64,000 nt of DNA from Xanthomonas sp. GPE 39 (GTDB lineage Bacteria; Pseudomonadota; Gammaproteobacteria; Xanthomonadales; Xanthomonadaceae), in assembly GCF_000963005.1 (NCBI RefSeq), contig NZ_JZHZ01000007.1:3380201-3444200 (forward strand), written 5' to 3'. Shown here piece by piece: positions 49,301 through 63,033 of the stretch. The position numbers and the translations under genes are program-made. Under the pieces are notes generated by a model. The model was not told where the DNA came from. It saw nothing but the letters and a program-made list of their open reading frames with translations, and did no database searches. Position 1 is the stretch's first letter, and the number at the start of each line of letters is the position of its first letter.

Positions 49301-49980
49301 ACGACAGCCGCCTGTCGCACTCACTGCACGAACGCATCGCGCGCCGCCACGCCTTCCTGACCGATTACCAGGATGCCGCTTATGCCGCGCGCTACACCAC
49401 GCTGGTGGAACGCGTGCGCGCGGCCGAACACCACATCACCCCGGCCTCGACCGCACTAACCGAAGCGGTGGCGCGCTACGCTTTCAAGCTGATGGCCTAC
49501 AAGGACGAATACGAAGTGGCGCGGCTTTACACCAGCGGCGAATTCCAGCGGCAGGTCCAGGCCCAGTTCGATGGGGATTACACCCTGCAATTCCATCTGG
49601 CACCGCCGCTGCTAGCCAGCAAGGACGCACAAGGCCAACCGCGTAAACATGCTTACGGGCCGTGGATGTTCACCGCGTTCAAGTGGCTGGCCAAGCTGCG
49701 CCGACTGCGCGGCAGTCGCTTGGATGTCTTCGGCTACAGCGCCGAACGCCGCGACGAACGTCAGCTCATCGCCGACTACATCGCCACTGTCGACGAACTG
49801 CTGCAGCGGCTACAAACCGATAACCTGGCGCTGGCCGTGCAGATCGCCAGCATTCCCGAGCACATCCGCGGCTACGGTCACGTCAAGCAGGCGCACCTGG
49901 ACGACGCAAAGCAACGCGAGGCGCGGTTGCTGGCGACGTGGCGCAATCCCAAGGCGCTGCACATCGTGCAGACCACCTGA
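46351..49980 (+). CDS. Fused indolepyruvate:ferredoxin oxidoreductase
   Basis: A 1209-residue single-chain 2-oxoacid oxidoreductase of the IOR family. The order is: pyrimidine-binding TPP domain (from about 40), PFOR-type domain II, TPP diphosphate domain with YCSGCPHNT and the GDGTY motif, a short Cys cluster CEGCGDCGEKSFC with later Cys residues, then the gamma domain from about 760 (ITGVGGTGVVTIGALLGMAG). It should decarboxylate aryl-pyruvates with ferredoxin as acceptor. The ATG at codon 13 (46387) is a possible start. Full two-cluster ferredoxin motifs are not seen. Confidence 0.9.
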   Translation: MQRANLPSLGKYMSRIADSRPSSSLATVANAGVDASYTLEDKYTRTEGRIYLSGVQALVRLPLMQQLRDRAVGLNTGGFVSGYRGSPLGGFDLELWRARKHLDAANVVFKPGINEDLGATMVWGTQQTKLFPGARVDGVYAMWYGKGPGVDRCGDVFKHGNAAGTSRHGGVLALAADDHACRSSTLPHGSEEEFISAMMPVLNPAGVQDILDLGLLGWAMSRYTGRWIGFKTIAETVESSASVEVNPFARQIVLPEDFALPPGGLNIRWPDPPLDQEMRLHRYAILAAQAFARANGIDRMVMDAPQARLGIVTTGKSYLDVLQALEYLGLDADTCAQIGIRVYKVGMSWPLEPLGIAAFARGLQDIVVVEEKKSLIERQMKEQLYAWPSNAGPRPNIIGKYDETGEWILPSTGELTPATIAAVIAKRILRLPQSSAINTTSIEQRLQWMTDKEAEMALPRVDFARAPHYCSGCPHNTSTVVPEGSRALGGIGCHYMVTWMDRGTDTFTHMGGEGVTWSGQAPFTDTAHVFQNLGDGTYFHSGSLAIRQSIAAGVNITYKILYNDAVAMTGGQPVDGTLSVPDIVRQMQAEGVRTIVVVSDDIDKWTRRRELFPSEVEFHDRSELDAVQRHLREVKGTSVLIYDQTCATEKRRRRKRGTLPDLPKRVLVNSLVCEGCGDCGEKSFCVSVLPKETEYGRKRQIDQSNCNKDFSCISGFCPSFVTVHGGQLRKGSQIDASALLEHLPEPTFQSDLTQPWNILITGVGGTGVVTIGALLGMAGHLEGKGASVLDQTGLAQKGGAVTTHVRLARQPEQLHAVRITAGEANLLLGCDMGVVNDYCVLSKVRGERSQVLLNTYEAMPGSFTTHPDMHFPATEIIASVRLALGGREPLLLDATQLATALLGDAIASNLFMLGYAWQQGLVPLSHAALMRAIELNGAAVAMNQQAFAWGRRAALDLPAVQRAAGKPQVNDAAEIDDAAAAPLDDSRLSHSLHERIARRHAFLTDYQDAAYAARYTTLVERVRAAEHHITPASTALTEAVARYAFKLMAYKDEYEVARLYTSGEFQRQVQAQFDGDYTLQFHLAPPLLASKDAQGQPRKHAYGPWMFTAFKWLAKLRRLRGSRLDVFGYSAERRDERQLIADYIATVDELLQRLQTDNLALAVQIASIPEHIRGYGHVKQAHLDDAKQREARLLATWRNPKALHIVQTT

Positions 49981-50007
49981 CTCCGTCCGCAGACGCGGCC
50001 ACGTGGC

Positions 50008-50613
50008 TCAGCAGCCGCGCCGCCAGACCAGGCAGCGATTGTTGGCCGGCATGGTTGCGTCTTCCTCCAGCGTCAGCCCCTGCGCATGCGCGAGTGCCAT
50101 CACCGCCTCTACATCGCGCAGACCGCTGGCGGGATCGCGCGCCTTCAGCCAGGCGTCGAACACACGGTTGCTCTCGCTGGTGAACACACCGCCGACGTTG
50201 AACGGCCCATACACCACCAGCGTCGCGCCCGCGCAATCGGCGAACAATCGCCCGACGCCAGCAAAGAACGCCTGCACCGCCGGCCAGTCCATGATGTGCA
50301 GGGTATTGGCACTGAACACCGCATCGTAGCCGGCAACCGGCCATGGCCCTTCGCGCACGTCCAGGCACAAGGCCGGTGGTGTGTTCGGCAGCGCCGCAGC
50401 ATCCAACCATTGCGCGATACCGGCGAGGTGCTCGGAGCGCTCACTGCATTGCCAGGTCAACTGCGGCAGCGCTGCGGCAAAATGCACCGCGTGCTGACCA
50501 GTACCACTGCCGATCTCCAGCACACATCGGCGATCGGCGAAGTGCCGACGCAGCACGTCCAGGATTGGTCCACGGTTGCGCTCGCAGGCCGGCGCAAACG
50601 GTTTCTCGCTCAT
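50008..50613 (-). CDS. DUF938 SAM-dependent methyltransferase-like protein
   Basis: A 201-residue protein with the class-I methyltransferase motif CVLEIGSGTGQHAVHFA (residues about 29-45) and FSANTLHIMDWPAV, the conserved block of DUF938. Substrate unknown. The ATG at 50613 starts the family-typical SEKPFAPACERNRGPIL. It converges with the IOR gene (27 bp). Confidence 0.88.
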   Translation of the reverse strand: MSEKPFAPACERNRGPILDVLRRHFADRRCVLEIGSGTGQHAVHFAAALPQLTWQCSERSEHLAGIAQWLDAAALPNTPPALCLDVREGPWPVAGYDAVFSANTLHIMDWPAVQAFFAGVGRLFADCAGATLVVYGPFNVGGVFTSESNRVFDAWLKARDPASGLRDVEAVMALAHAQGLTLEEDATMPANNRCLVWRRGC

Positions 50614-50650
50614 CGTGTCCGCTCTCCCAGTCGCTGCCCACGCATCCGCT

Positions 50651-50812
50651 TCAGCCACGCGAGCGCACGAAAGTGCACTTGCTGCTGACAGCGTATTGGA
50701 TCGCTTCGGCGAGTAGACCTGCGATCACCGCCGACTGCGCGTTGTCGACATCAATCCGCACCGCCAGACATGGCGGATCGTGGTCGGTTTCGGTGCTGTT
50801 GCGGGATTTCAT
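50651..50812 (-). CDS. Possible small protein (53 residues)
   Basis: A short open frame with CAGGGG about 7 nt upstream of the ATG. The product has no signal peptide or recognisable motif; its second half (DNAQSAVIAGLLAEAIQYAVSS) is predicted helical and amphipathic. It lies between the DUF938 and EcsC genes on the same strand. Coding status is uncertain. Confidence 0.4.
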   Translation of the reverse strand: MKSRNSTETDHDPPCLAVRIDVDNAQSAVIAGLLAEAIQYAVSSKCTFVRSRG

Positions 50813-50920
50813 GGCAAGCCCCTGCAAAAATCGGATGCGGCATGACGTCATGATCCCAGAAACAACGCGGACGACGCGACACGCTGCCGCTGTGTCTGCG
50901 CAGCCCCGGCACAGCAGCAC

Positions 50921-51733
50921 TCAACGCTGCGCTGGTAACGCCTCGTAAGCCTGGCGCACCGCCGCCTCGCCATAGCGACGTTCCAGCCGACGCACGATGA
51001 AATGGCCGCGCGCCAGCGCTTGGAAGTGCGCAATAAACAAAGCGTTGAGCAGCGCGCCGCTGGCCGCACCGACCAGCGGGACCGCCTGCGCCGCCAACTT
51101 CTCACTGACCGTGACCGAGAATTTGGCCGCGATGCGCGACAACACCGACACCAGCGCCGGCGCGCCTTTGCTGCCAAGTCCATGCGCCGCGACATACTGC
51201 GCGGCAGCGCCGAGTTGCTGCGCCATTGCCGCACGCACCGCGAAATAACCGGATTCGCTGCCCTCGTCCTGGCGAGGCCCGCCATGCGCCAGCACCTCCA
51301 AACAGGCAAGCGCAGTGGCTGGATCGTCCAGGCGCTCGCCTTCGGCGCGGGCGATATCGGCAATGGAACGCAGCATCAGTGTCGTCGTCAGCGGCAACTC
51401 CACCACGAGCCCAGGCAACCCGAAGAAGCCACCAACCGCGCCAGTCGTGGCAACCGCAGCTCCGTGCAGACGCGGTCGGGCTTTAGCTGGCGCCTGCGTG
51501 CGCAGGGTCGACAACGCCGAGCGCAACGCCACGCGCAACGCACGCTGGCTGATTGCCTCCACCCGCGAGGACAACACGCGCGGCAAGCGTTTGCGGAGCA
51601 GGTGCTCGACCGGCGCACCGACCGCATTGGCGATTTTCGCCGCCAAGCCGGGATGTTCGAGCAACGTCCGCGCCTGTGCCAGATCGCGGTGGTCGTCGGC
51701 ATCCAGCGCGGGAACGGGAAAATGCGAGGTCAT
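50921..51733 (-). CDS. EcsC-family protein
   Basis: A 270-residue protein of the EcsC family. The hydrophobic core includes GAVGGFFGLPGLVVELPLTTTLMLRSIADIARAEGE (split over residues about 95-130) and a late LVGAASGALLNALFIAHFQ. EcsC was named in a Bacillus ABC-transporter operon, but most proteobacterial members are orphans of unknown function. GGAG lies 11 nt before the ATG. Confidence 0.88.
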   Translation of the reverse strand: MTSHFPVPALDADDHRDLAQARTLLEHPGLAAKIANAVGAPVEHLLRKRLPRVLSSRVEAISQRALRVALRSALSTLRTQAPAKARPRLHGAAVATTGAVGGFFGLPGLVVELPLTTTLMLRSIADIARAEGERLDDPATALACLEVLAHGGPRQDEGSESGYFAVRAAMAQQLGAAAQYVAAHGLGSKGAPALVSVLSRIAAKFSVTVSEKLAAQAVPLVGAASGALLNALFIAHFQALARGHFIVRRLERRYGEAAVRQAYEALPAQR

Positions 51734-51830
51734 GACCGCAAGACTCCTGGCGAGGATGTACCACAGCATGCACTACGCCACCCAATGCCGCTGTGGACAA
51801 AGACGGTACGAACCCTTGGCCCGACAATGG

Positions 51831-51872
51831 CAACAAAACCTCGCCAGTCACTCTCGGGTGGGCACGGACAGC
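51831..51872 (+). repeat. 42-bp dispersed imperfect repeat, copy A
   Basis: Matches 54379-54420 at 36 of 42 positions, including the shared TCGGGTGGG core. Lies in the gap between the EcsC and MFS genes. Confidence 0.75.
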
Positions 51873-51950
51873 ACGCAGGAACAGCCATGCAACATTGGTT
51901 ACTGAGCTGCCCGCGTGCGCGACGGCGATGTCGTCGTTTTGTTGGCGACT

Positions 51951-53357
51951 CTAAATCCGTTCCAACGAGCGGTTGCGAGTGGCCGGGCCGAACACGCCAA
52001 CCACCAACGCCGCAACCAGCATACTGGCGACGATGCAGGCCAGCACGGGGCCGACACGCTGACCGGTGTTGTCCATCAAAAAGCCGATCAACAGGCTGCT
52101 GAACGCCGTGGACAAACGGCTGAAGGAATAGCAAAAACCCACCGCACGGGCACGCAAGGCGGTAGGGAACAATTCGGCCTGATAGCCATGGTAGGCGAAA
52201 CTCATCCACGCATTGCAGGCAGCAATCGCCGCACCGCACGCAATGATCGTGAGCGGCTGACTCTGCCAAGCGAACAGCGTGCCGAACAACACCGCCCCCA
52301 GTGCAGACACCACCACCTGTGCCTTGTTCTCCCAGCGCTGGGCGAAACGCAGCAACAGCAGCGGCGCCAGCGGATACGCCAACGCAATCGCGAAGGAATA
52401 ACCCAGGCTTTGCACGCTATCGGCCCCATGCTTGGCCAGTAGCTTCGGCAGCCAGTTGCTGAAGCCGAAGAAGCCCACCGCCTGGAACACATGGAAGCCG
52501 ATCAGCATCAACATGCGACGTCGGTACGGCACTTGCCACAGCCTCGCGAAGCGCGGCGGTGTCGCAGTCACCGTCGGCTCCGGCTCCGGAGCCGGCAGTG
52601 CACGCCCCAGGTCGGCGCTGCAGCGCGCTTCCAGGTCGACCAGCACGACCTCGGCCTCGGCCTGCCGGCCCTGCGTGGCCAACCAGCGCGGCGACTCCGG
52701 CAGCCGGCTACGCAACCACCACACCGCCACGGCGAAGCCGCCGCTGAGCAACACCACCCACCGCCAGCCGCTGATTCCCAGCGGCGCATGCGGCACCAGC
52801 AGCCAGGCGCTCAACGCCACCGCAGGTATCGCCAGGAACTGCAGGCAGAACGCGAAAGCAAAGGCCGCACTGCGCATCTGTCGCGGTACCAGTTCCGATA
52901 GGTAGGTATCGATGGTGACCAATTCGATGCCCAGGCCGATACCGACCACAGCGCGCCAGAGGATCACCCCCAGCGCGCTGTGCTGCAGTCCCATCGCCAC
53001 GGTGGCGACGCAGTACCAGAGCAGCGCGAAGGTGAATACCGGGCGGCGCCCAAAGCGGTCGGTGAACGGGCTGAACACACTCGCACCGACAAACAAACCA
53101 AGAAACGTCGCCATCCCAAACGCGCCCTGGTCTGAAGTACCGAACACGCCAGCCGCCCCCTCGGCGAAGATGCCATCGTGCAGCAGGCCCGGGCTGATGT
53201 AGGCCGTCTGGAACAGATCGTAGAGTTCGAAGAATCCGCCTAGCGCCAGCAACCCGACCAGACGCCACAGTGTCCGGGTCGGCGGCAGGCGCTCCAGGCG
53301 GGCCACGACGTGCGCGACGGAATCGGCAACAGAAACGACAGGATCGCGCATTGGCAT
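51951..53357 (-). CDS. MFS transporter (metabolite:H+ symporter type)
   Basis: A 468-residue major facilitator with 12 predicted helices. It has the loop 2-3 motif DRFGRRPVF, RSRLPESPRWL before the central loop and YHGYQAELFPTALRARAVGF in the second half, as in the sugar/aromatic-acid:H+ symporter branch. Substrate unknown. Two ATGs (53357 and 53351) are possible; no strong ribosome-binding site. Confidence 0.9.
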   Translation of the reverse strand: MPMRDPVVSVADSVAHVVARLERLPPTRTLWRLVGLLALGGFFELYDLFQTAYISPGLLHDGIFAEGAAGVFGTSDQGAFGMATFLGLFVGASVFSPFTDRFGRRPVFTFALLWYCVATVAMGLQHSALGVILWRAVVGIGLGIELVTIDTYLSELVPRQMRSAAFAFAFCLQFLAIPAVALSAWLLVPHAPLGISGWRWVVLLSGGFAVAVWWLRSRLPESPRWLATQGRQAEAEVVLVDLEARCSADLGRALPAPEPEPTVTATPPRFARLWQVPYRRRMLMLIGFHVFQAVGFFGFSNWLPKLLAKHGADSVQSLGYSFAIALAYPLAPLLLLRFAQRWENKAQVVVSALGAVLFGTLFAWQSQPLTIIACGAAIAACNAWMSFAYHGYQAELFPTALRARAVGFCYSFSRLSTAFSSLLIGFLMDNTGQRVGPVLACIVASMLVAALVVGVFGPATRNRSLERI

Positions 53358-53712
53358 ATACCGGTGGGGGAGGTGGGCGCCTGCAGCCAAGCATACGGCG
53401 CCGTCGCATGCTGCCCGAGACAGCGCGACCACCGCCACTACCAAATGCAAGAAATGCTGAACCAGGCAGATCGACGTTCAGCGCAACGTCGGGTTGCCAG
53501 GAGCACTGCGACCCCACGCGCAACGTTGATCCAGGAGCTAATGATGAGCACAGCCGATGCCTTGGACGAAGCCTGGCTGTCATCCCCTGCATCGCCACAT
53601 TTCACTGCCACGATGCGCTCCTTGCATTGCCGTATGCTTGGCGGCAAGTGGGCCACGCGCCGACGAGGCGGCGTGGCAGAATCGGAATGCTGGACTTTTA
53701 AGGAGAACGACG
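53358..53712. other. Divergent intergenic region
   Basis: About 355 bp between the divergent MFS and LprI-like genes. A good Shine-Dalgarno (AAGGAG) immediately precedes the right-hand gene. No family motif was seen in open frames here, and no clear promoter pair. Confidence 0.5.
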
Positions 53713-54207
53713 ATGCGCAACAGCAACGCAATCGGATACCACCGGCTGGCCTGGGTCTTTATCTGCATAACCGCAAGCGCCTGCGGCACCGCGACCGCAC
53801 AGCAGTCCGCAGCACAAGCGCAGGCACTGCTGCAGCAAAACCAACACATGCAACAGACGCAGACCAAACAGGCATCCAACGGTCTGTCTGCGACCTATCT
53901 GGAATGCCGCAAACAAGCCACTGGCATCGACGAACGGCGCCGCTGCATCCAGCGCGAACAGCGCGTGCAGCAGGACCGCATGGATCGCGCTTACGACACA
54001 CTGCGTTACCGCCTCAGCGGCAGCGACCGCTCCAAATTGATAGACGCCCAATACACCTGGCAACAATCCAACGCGCAAGGCGACGCGCTGGACAAGGCAC
54101 TCGGTGGGCACAGCCAGGAAGCCGCCCTGCAGAGCGCAGAGGCCAACCTGCAACGGATCGGTGCCCGCGCCGATCAACTCGAAGGCTACGCACACTCCGG
54201 GCACTGA
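53713..54207 (+). CDS. Secreted LprI-like (DUF1311) protein
   Basis: A 164-residue protein with a signal peptide (cleavage after ATA), a Gln-rich linker (QQSAAQAQALLQQNQHMQQ) and a helical domain resembling lysozyme-inhibitor LprI/DUF1311: CRKQATGIDERRRCIQREQ and LIDAQYTWQQSN mark the paired-cysteine helices. The role as lysozyme inhibitor is only suggested by family. AAGGAG precedes the ATG by 8 nt. Confidence 0.72.
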   Translation: MRNSNAIGYHRLAWVFICITASACGTATAQQSAAQAQALLQQNQHMQQTQTKQASNGLSATYLECRKQATGIDERRRCIQREQRVQQDRMDRAYDTLRYRLSGSDRSKLIDAQYTWQQSNAQGDALDKALGGHSQEAALQSAEANLQRIGARADQLEGYAHSGH

Positions 54208-54378
54208 GGCTACAGCGCGTCGGCGTCAGCCAACGCGCCATCGCATGCACTCTTGGCTGTGGTATCGCGCGGCGTATGCGTGCATGCGAGCGCCTGAAGC
54301 AGCGAAAGTATTCGCACAGCTGCGGCTGGAGCACACATCTCACCGCGCTTGCGCATGCCAGCGCCGCCTAAGAGTGGC

Positions 54379-54420
54379 TAACAACACCTCGCCCGTCACT
54401 GTCGGGTGGGTGCGGACAGC
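54379..54420 (+). repeat. 42-bp dispersed imperfect repeat, copy B
   Basis: Partner of the copy at 51831-51872 (36 of 42 identical), in the gap between the LprI-like gene and the next minus-strand gene. Confidence 0.75.
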
Positions 54421-54457
54421 CAAAGCGCACGATCACCGGCGCAGCGCACGAGGTGCG

Positions 54458-54931
54458 TCACTGCCCCGGATCGCAGCCCGCGCCCTGCTGTGCGCATAGT
54501 TGCGTGGCACGGCGCAGCTGCTCAGCGCTCAACTGCGGCGGCGGCCGCGCCGTGGCGGCCTGGATCTGATCCGGTGCACCGGTCAGCGTGTGCAATCCCT
54601 TGGCCGCCTTGGCTTCGAGGTAATAGACGCCCTTCACCAAGTAACCACCGCTCAAGCTAACTTGCTCGATCGAAGGTGGCGGCTTCCAATCCTTGTCGAA
54701 CGCATTGGGTTTGAGGTCGACGGGGTTTTTGAATCGATACAGATCCAGCGACTGGCCCTCGTCAGGCGGCAACGCACGCACTTCGCCCAGGGTCTGGATG
54801 TCCGGCGGCGCGCTGCTGACCTGCACCGGGTCCGCAGCGGCGGGCACAGGCACGGCCTGCTGCTGCGCATGCGCCGACACGTATGCGGTCAAGAGCGTTG
54901 CAGCGATGACCAGACGGATCGGGCTACCCAT
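54458..54931 (-). CDS. Hypothetical secreted protein
   Basis: A 157-residue protein with a signal peptide (cleavage after SAHA) and a proline-rich mature N-terminus. Two cysteines near the C-terminus (QLCAQQGAGCDPGQ) could form a disulfide. No family recognised. The ATG at 54931 is chosen since AAGGAG lies 8 nt before it; ATGs 6 and 9 codons earlier lack such a site. Confidence 0.72.
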   Translation of the reverse strand: MGSPIRLVIAATLLTAYVSAHAQQQAVPVPAAADPVQVSSAPPDIQTLGEVRALPPDEGQSLDLYRFKNPVDLKPNAFDKDWKPPPSIEQVSLSGGYLVKGVYYLEAKAAKGLHTLTGAPDQIQAATARPPPQLSAEQLRRATQLCAQQGAGCDPGQ

Positions 54932-55018
54932 CGCATGCGCTCCTTCCATCGTCGTCAATGAGAGGCGTCGAGCTTACGTTCGTCGGCACACGGCCACTAG
55001 CGCGTTACCCGCTGACGT

Positions 55019-55756
55019 TCATGTCGGCGACAGCGGGCGCACGCACAACCAGATGGCATACCAGTGCGCTAATGCGCCACCGAGTACATGCGCATGCCAG
55101 ATCGCGCGGTTGTAAAGCATCGATTTGCGCACGTAGAACGCCACACCTACGGTGTAGATCGCGCCGCCGATGGCGATCAGCCACAACACGGTGCTGTCCA
55201 GCTCCGCCATGATCGGCTTGACCGCAACCAGCCCAGCCCAACCCAACAGCATGTAGATCGCCACCCAGAAACCCTTGGCAAGGCCGGGCAGAAACAGTTT
55301 GGCGAACACACCCAGCAACGCCACACCCCATACCGCCAAGGTCATCGACCAGACCCAGGCACCGGAGAGGGCCATGACGAAGAGCGGGGTGTAGGAACCA
55401 GCGATCATCACGAAGATGCCCGCGTGATCGAACTTACGCAGCAAGGGCTGACGCAACGGCGGGGCGAAGTTGTACGCCGCCGAACAGGCAAACATGGTCA
55501 GCAACCCCAACGCATACACGCAAGTGGCAAGCAGCAAGACGTCGTTGGCATGCGCGCGCCAGACCAGCAGCGCGCCGCCGACGCTGGCCAGCAACAGGCC
55601 GGCGGCATGCACGATCAAGTCGGCACGGCGCGCGGCGGCGGTACGATAGTGCGGGACGGAAGCGGAAGCCGAGACAGACAAGAAGATCTTCGGCGCGCCC
55701 GGAAGCAGCGCCGCAATGCTGGAGGGGCCTATAGGATACGCGCCCAACCCTGACAC
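55019..55756 (-). CDS. Hemolysin-III / PAQR-family membrane protein
   Basis: A 245-residue seven-helix protein of the YqfA/HlyIII (PAQR) family: KFDHAGIFVMIAGSYTPLF carries the conserved Asp/His pair and WHAHVLGGALAHW near the C-terminus the zinc-binding histidines. Hemolysis is not implied for most members. The given start is a GTG; the true start may be slightly downstream, since residues 1-35 are not family-like. Confidence 0.87.
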   Translation of the reverse strand: MSGLGAYPIGPSSIAALLPGAPKIFLSVSASASVPHYRTAAARRADLIVHAAGLLLASVGGALLVWRAHANDVLLLATCVYALGLLTMFACSAAYNFAPPLRQPLLRKFDHAGIFVMIAGSYTPLFVMALSGAWVWSMTLAVWGVALLGVFAKLFLPGLAKGFWVAIYMLLGWAGLVAVKPIMAELDSTVLWLIAIGGAIYTVGVAFYVRKSMLYNRAIWHAHVLGGALAHWYAIWLCVRPLSPT

Positions 55757-56110
55757 GCAGCACAGCCAGGCCGGACCGTCGCCTTATCCGCACAAGGACC
55801 GACCATGCCACACGACGTGGCGAGGAAGCGCTGCGGCACGGGCCGTATGCCGCCACATATCGCGGCGCTCGCCTGCAAAGAATCACTGCCCCTGAGTGCA
55901 GATGCGCTACGCCCGATCCAGCCGAGGCGACCGGTCGGCCGACAAAACCCGCAACACGCCGCCACGGTGCGAAGCATCCGGAGCGTCGGACGGTACTAAC
56001 CCAAGCAACCTTGCAAACGTCGGTTAACGCGCGGCGAACGCCAAGTGTCCGATGCTGCTGCCGTTATGCTGTCCATTCTTTAGAATTGCTTCCATCCATC
56101 AGGAATTCCG
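55757..56110. other. Intergenic region, nothing recognised
   Basis: About 350 bp between the divergent HlyIII and I78-type genes. AGGAATTCCG precedes the right-hand start. No conserved coding or RNA signal was recognised. Confidence 0.5.
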
Positions 56111-56506
56111 ATGAGTACATCCCTTTTCTCCCGTGCGTCCAGGCATGCCGGCCTGCTCGGCGTCTCTTGCATGGCACTGGCCCTGGCCGCATGCAACGCG
56201 CCGCCACCGGACGAACAGGAACAGGTGACCGCCAAGGCCCAGGCCGCCGCGCAACAGGCGGCGAGGCCGGACCCGGCCAGCGCGCCGGAGGCGCCGCCTG
56301 TGGGAAGCTGCGATGCCTCGCAGGCACAAGGCCTGGTGGGTCAGGCCGCCGAACAGACGCTGCTGGATCAGGCCCGCACCGACACCGGCGCCAAGAGCGT
56401 GCGCGTGCTCAAGCCGAATCAGCCGGTGACCATGGAGTTCAACGGCGAACGCCTGAATATCGAGGTCGATGCCAAGAACCAGATCACCGGCGTGCGCTGC
56501 GGTTAA
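56111..56506 (+). CDS. Peptidase-inhibitor I78-family lipoprotein
   Basis: A 131-residue lipoprotein (lipobox LALAAC), an Ala/Glu/Pro-rich linker, and a C-terminal I78 domain: CDASQAQGLVGQ, AKSVRVLKPNQPVTMEFNGERLNIE and VDAKNQITGVRCG match potato-inhibitor-I-like I78 members. Likely a periplasmic serine-protease inhibitor; the target protease is unknown. Confidence 0.85.
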   Translation: MSTSLFSRASRHAGLLGVSCMALALAACNAPPPDEQEQVTAKAQAAAQQAARPDPASAPEAPPVGSCDASQAQGLVGQAAEQTLLDQARTDTGAKSVRVLKPNQPVTMEFNGERLNIEVDAKNQITGVRCG

Positions 56507-56559
56507 GCCGCCTGTTCAGACACCGCCACGGCGACAGCAGGGTCATCGTCAATTCCGAT

Positions 56560-56573
56560 GTTGCAGCTGCAAC
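56560..56573. promoter_or_regulatory. Perfect palindrome upstream of gltB
   Basis: GTTGCAGCTGCAAC is a perfect 14-bp inverted repeat about 122 bp before the gltB ATG, immediately followed by the AT-rich TTTATATTG. It may be an operator; the binding protein is unknown. Confidence 0.4.
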
Positions 56574-56695
56574 TTTATATTGCGGCACCGCACCAACTGT
56601 GGTTTAGTCGATATTCCGGTGACCTCAAGAAGCGCTCCATGACAGAGCGGGGGCGAGTGTCGCCGTGTTCCTTCGGATCGCTTTCAGAGGCAGAC

Positions 56696-62687
<5,992 letters not shown>

Positions 62688-63033
62688 GCACAACGCATAG
62701 CGACGTCCGAAAATGCCCGCGCTGTGGCGATCAGCGCGCAGGCACGTCGCCAGGTCAATGCGAACACGCCGCGCCCGACGTCTCACAGATCACCTCGCTC
62801 CAGGCATACGGATTGTCTTCGGCCACAATCCTAGTCAACAGCGCTCAGAAGGGCGATTAACCGACTCACCCGGTCGCATCGATGCTGAGCGGTCATCGGC
62901 ATGACCCCAGCACCCTCGTGTCTGGACGGTGTACGTCGTCTCTGGCAACAACAAGGCGTCAGTGCACATCGCGATTGAGTCTGCACTGCCATCCGGAGCA
63001 GACTATCGTCTTTGTTTCTATACGGATCGATGC
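62688..63033. other. Region upstream of the mgs-like gene
   Basis: About 345 bp after gltD. In-frame codons continue upstream of the next gene to a GTG at 62929, but residues encoded there (NNKASVHIAIESALPSG) do not look like the domain that follows. No terminator with a T-run was seen for gltBD. Confidence 0.45.
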
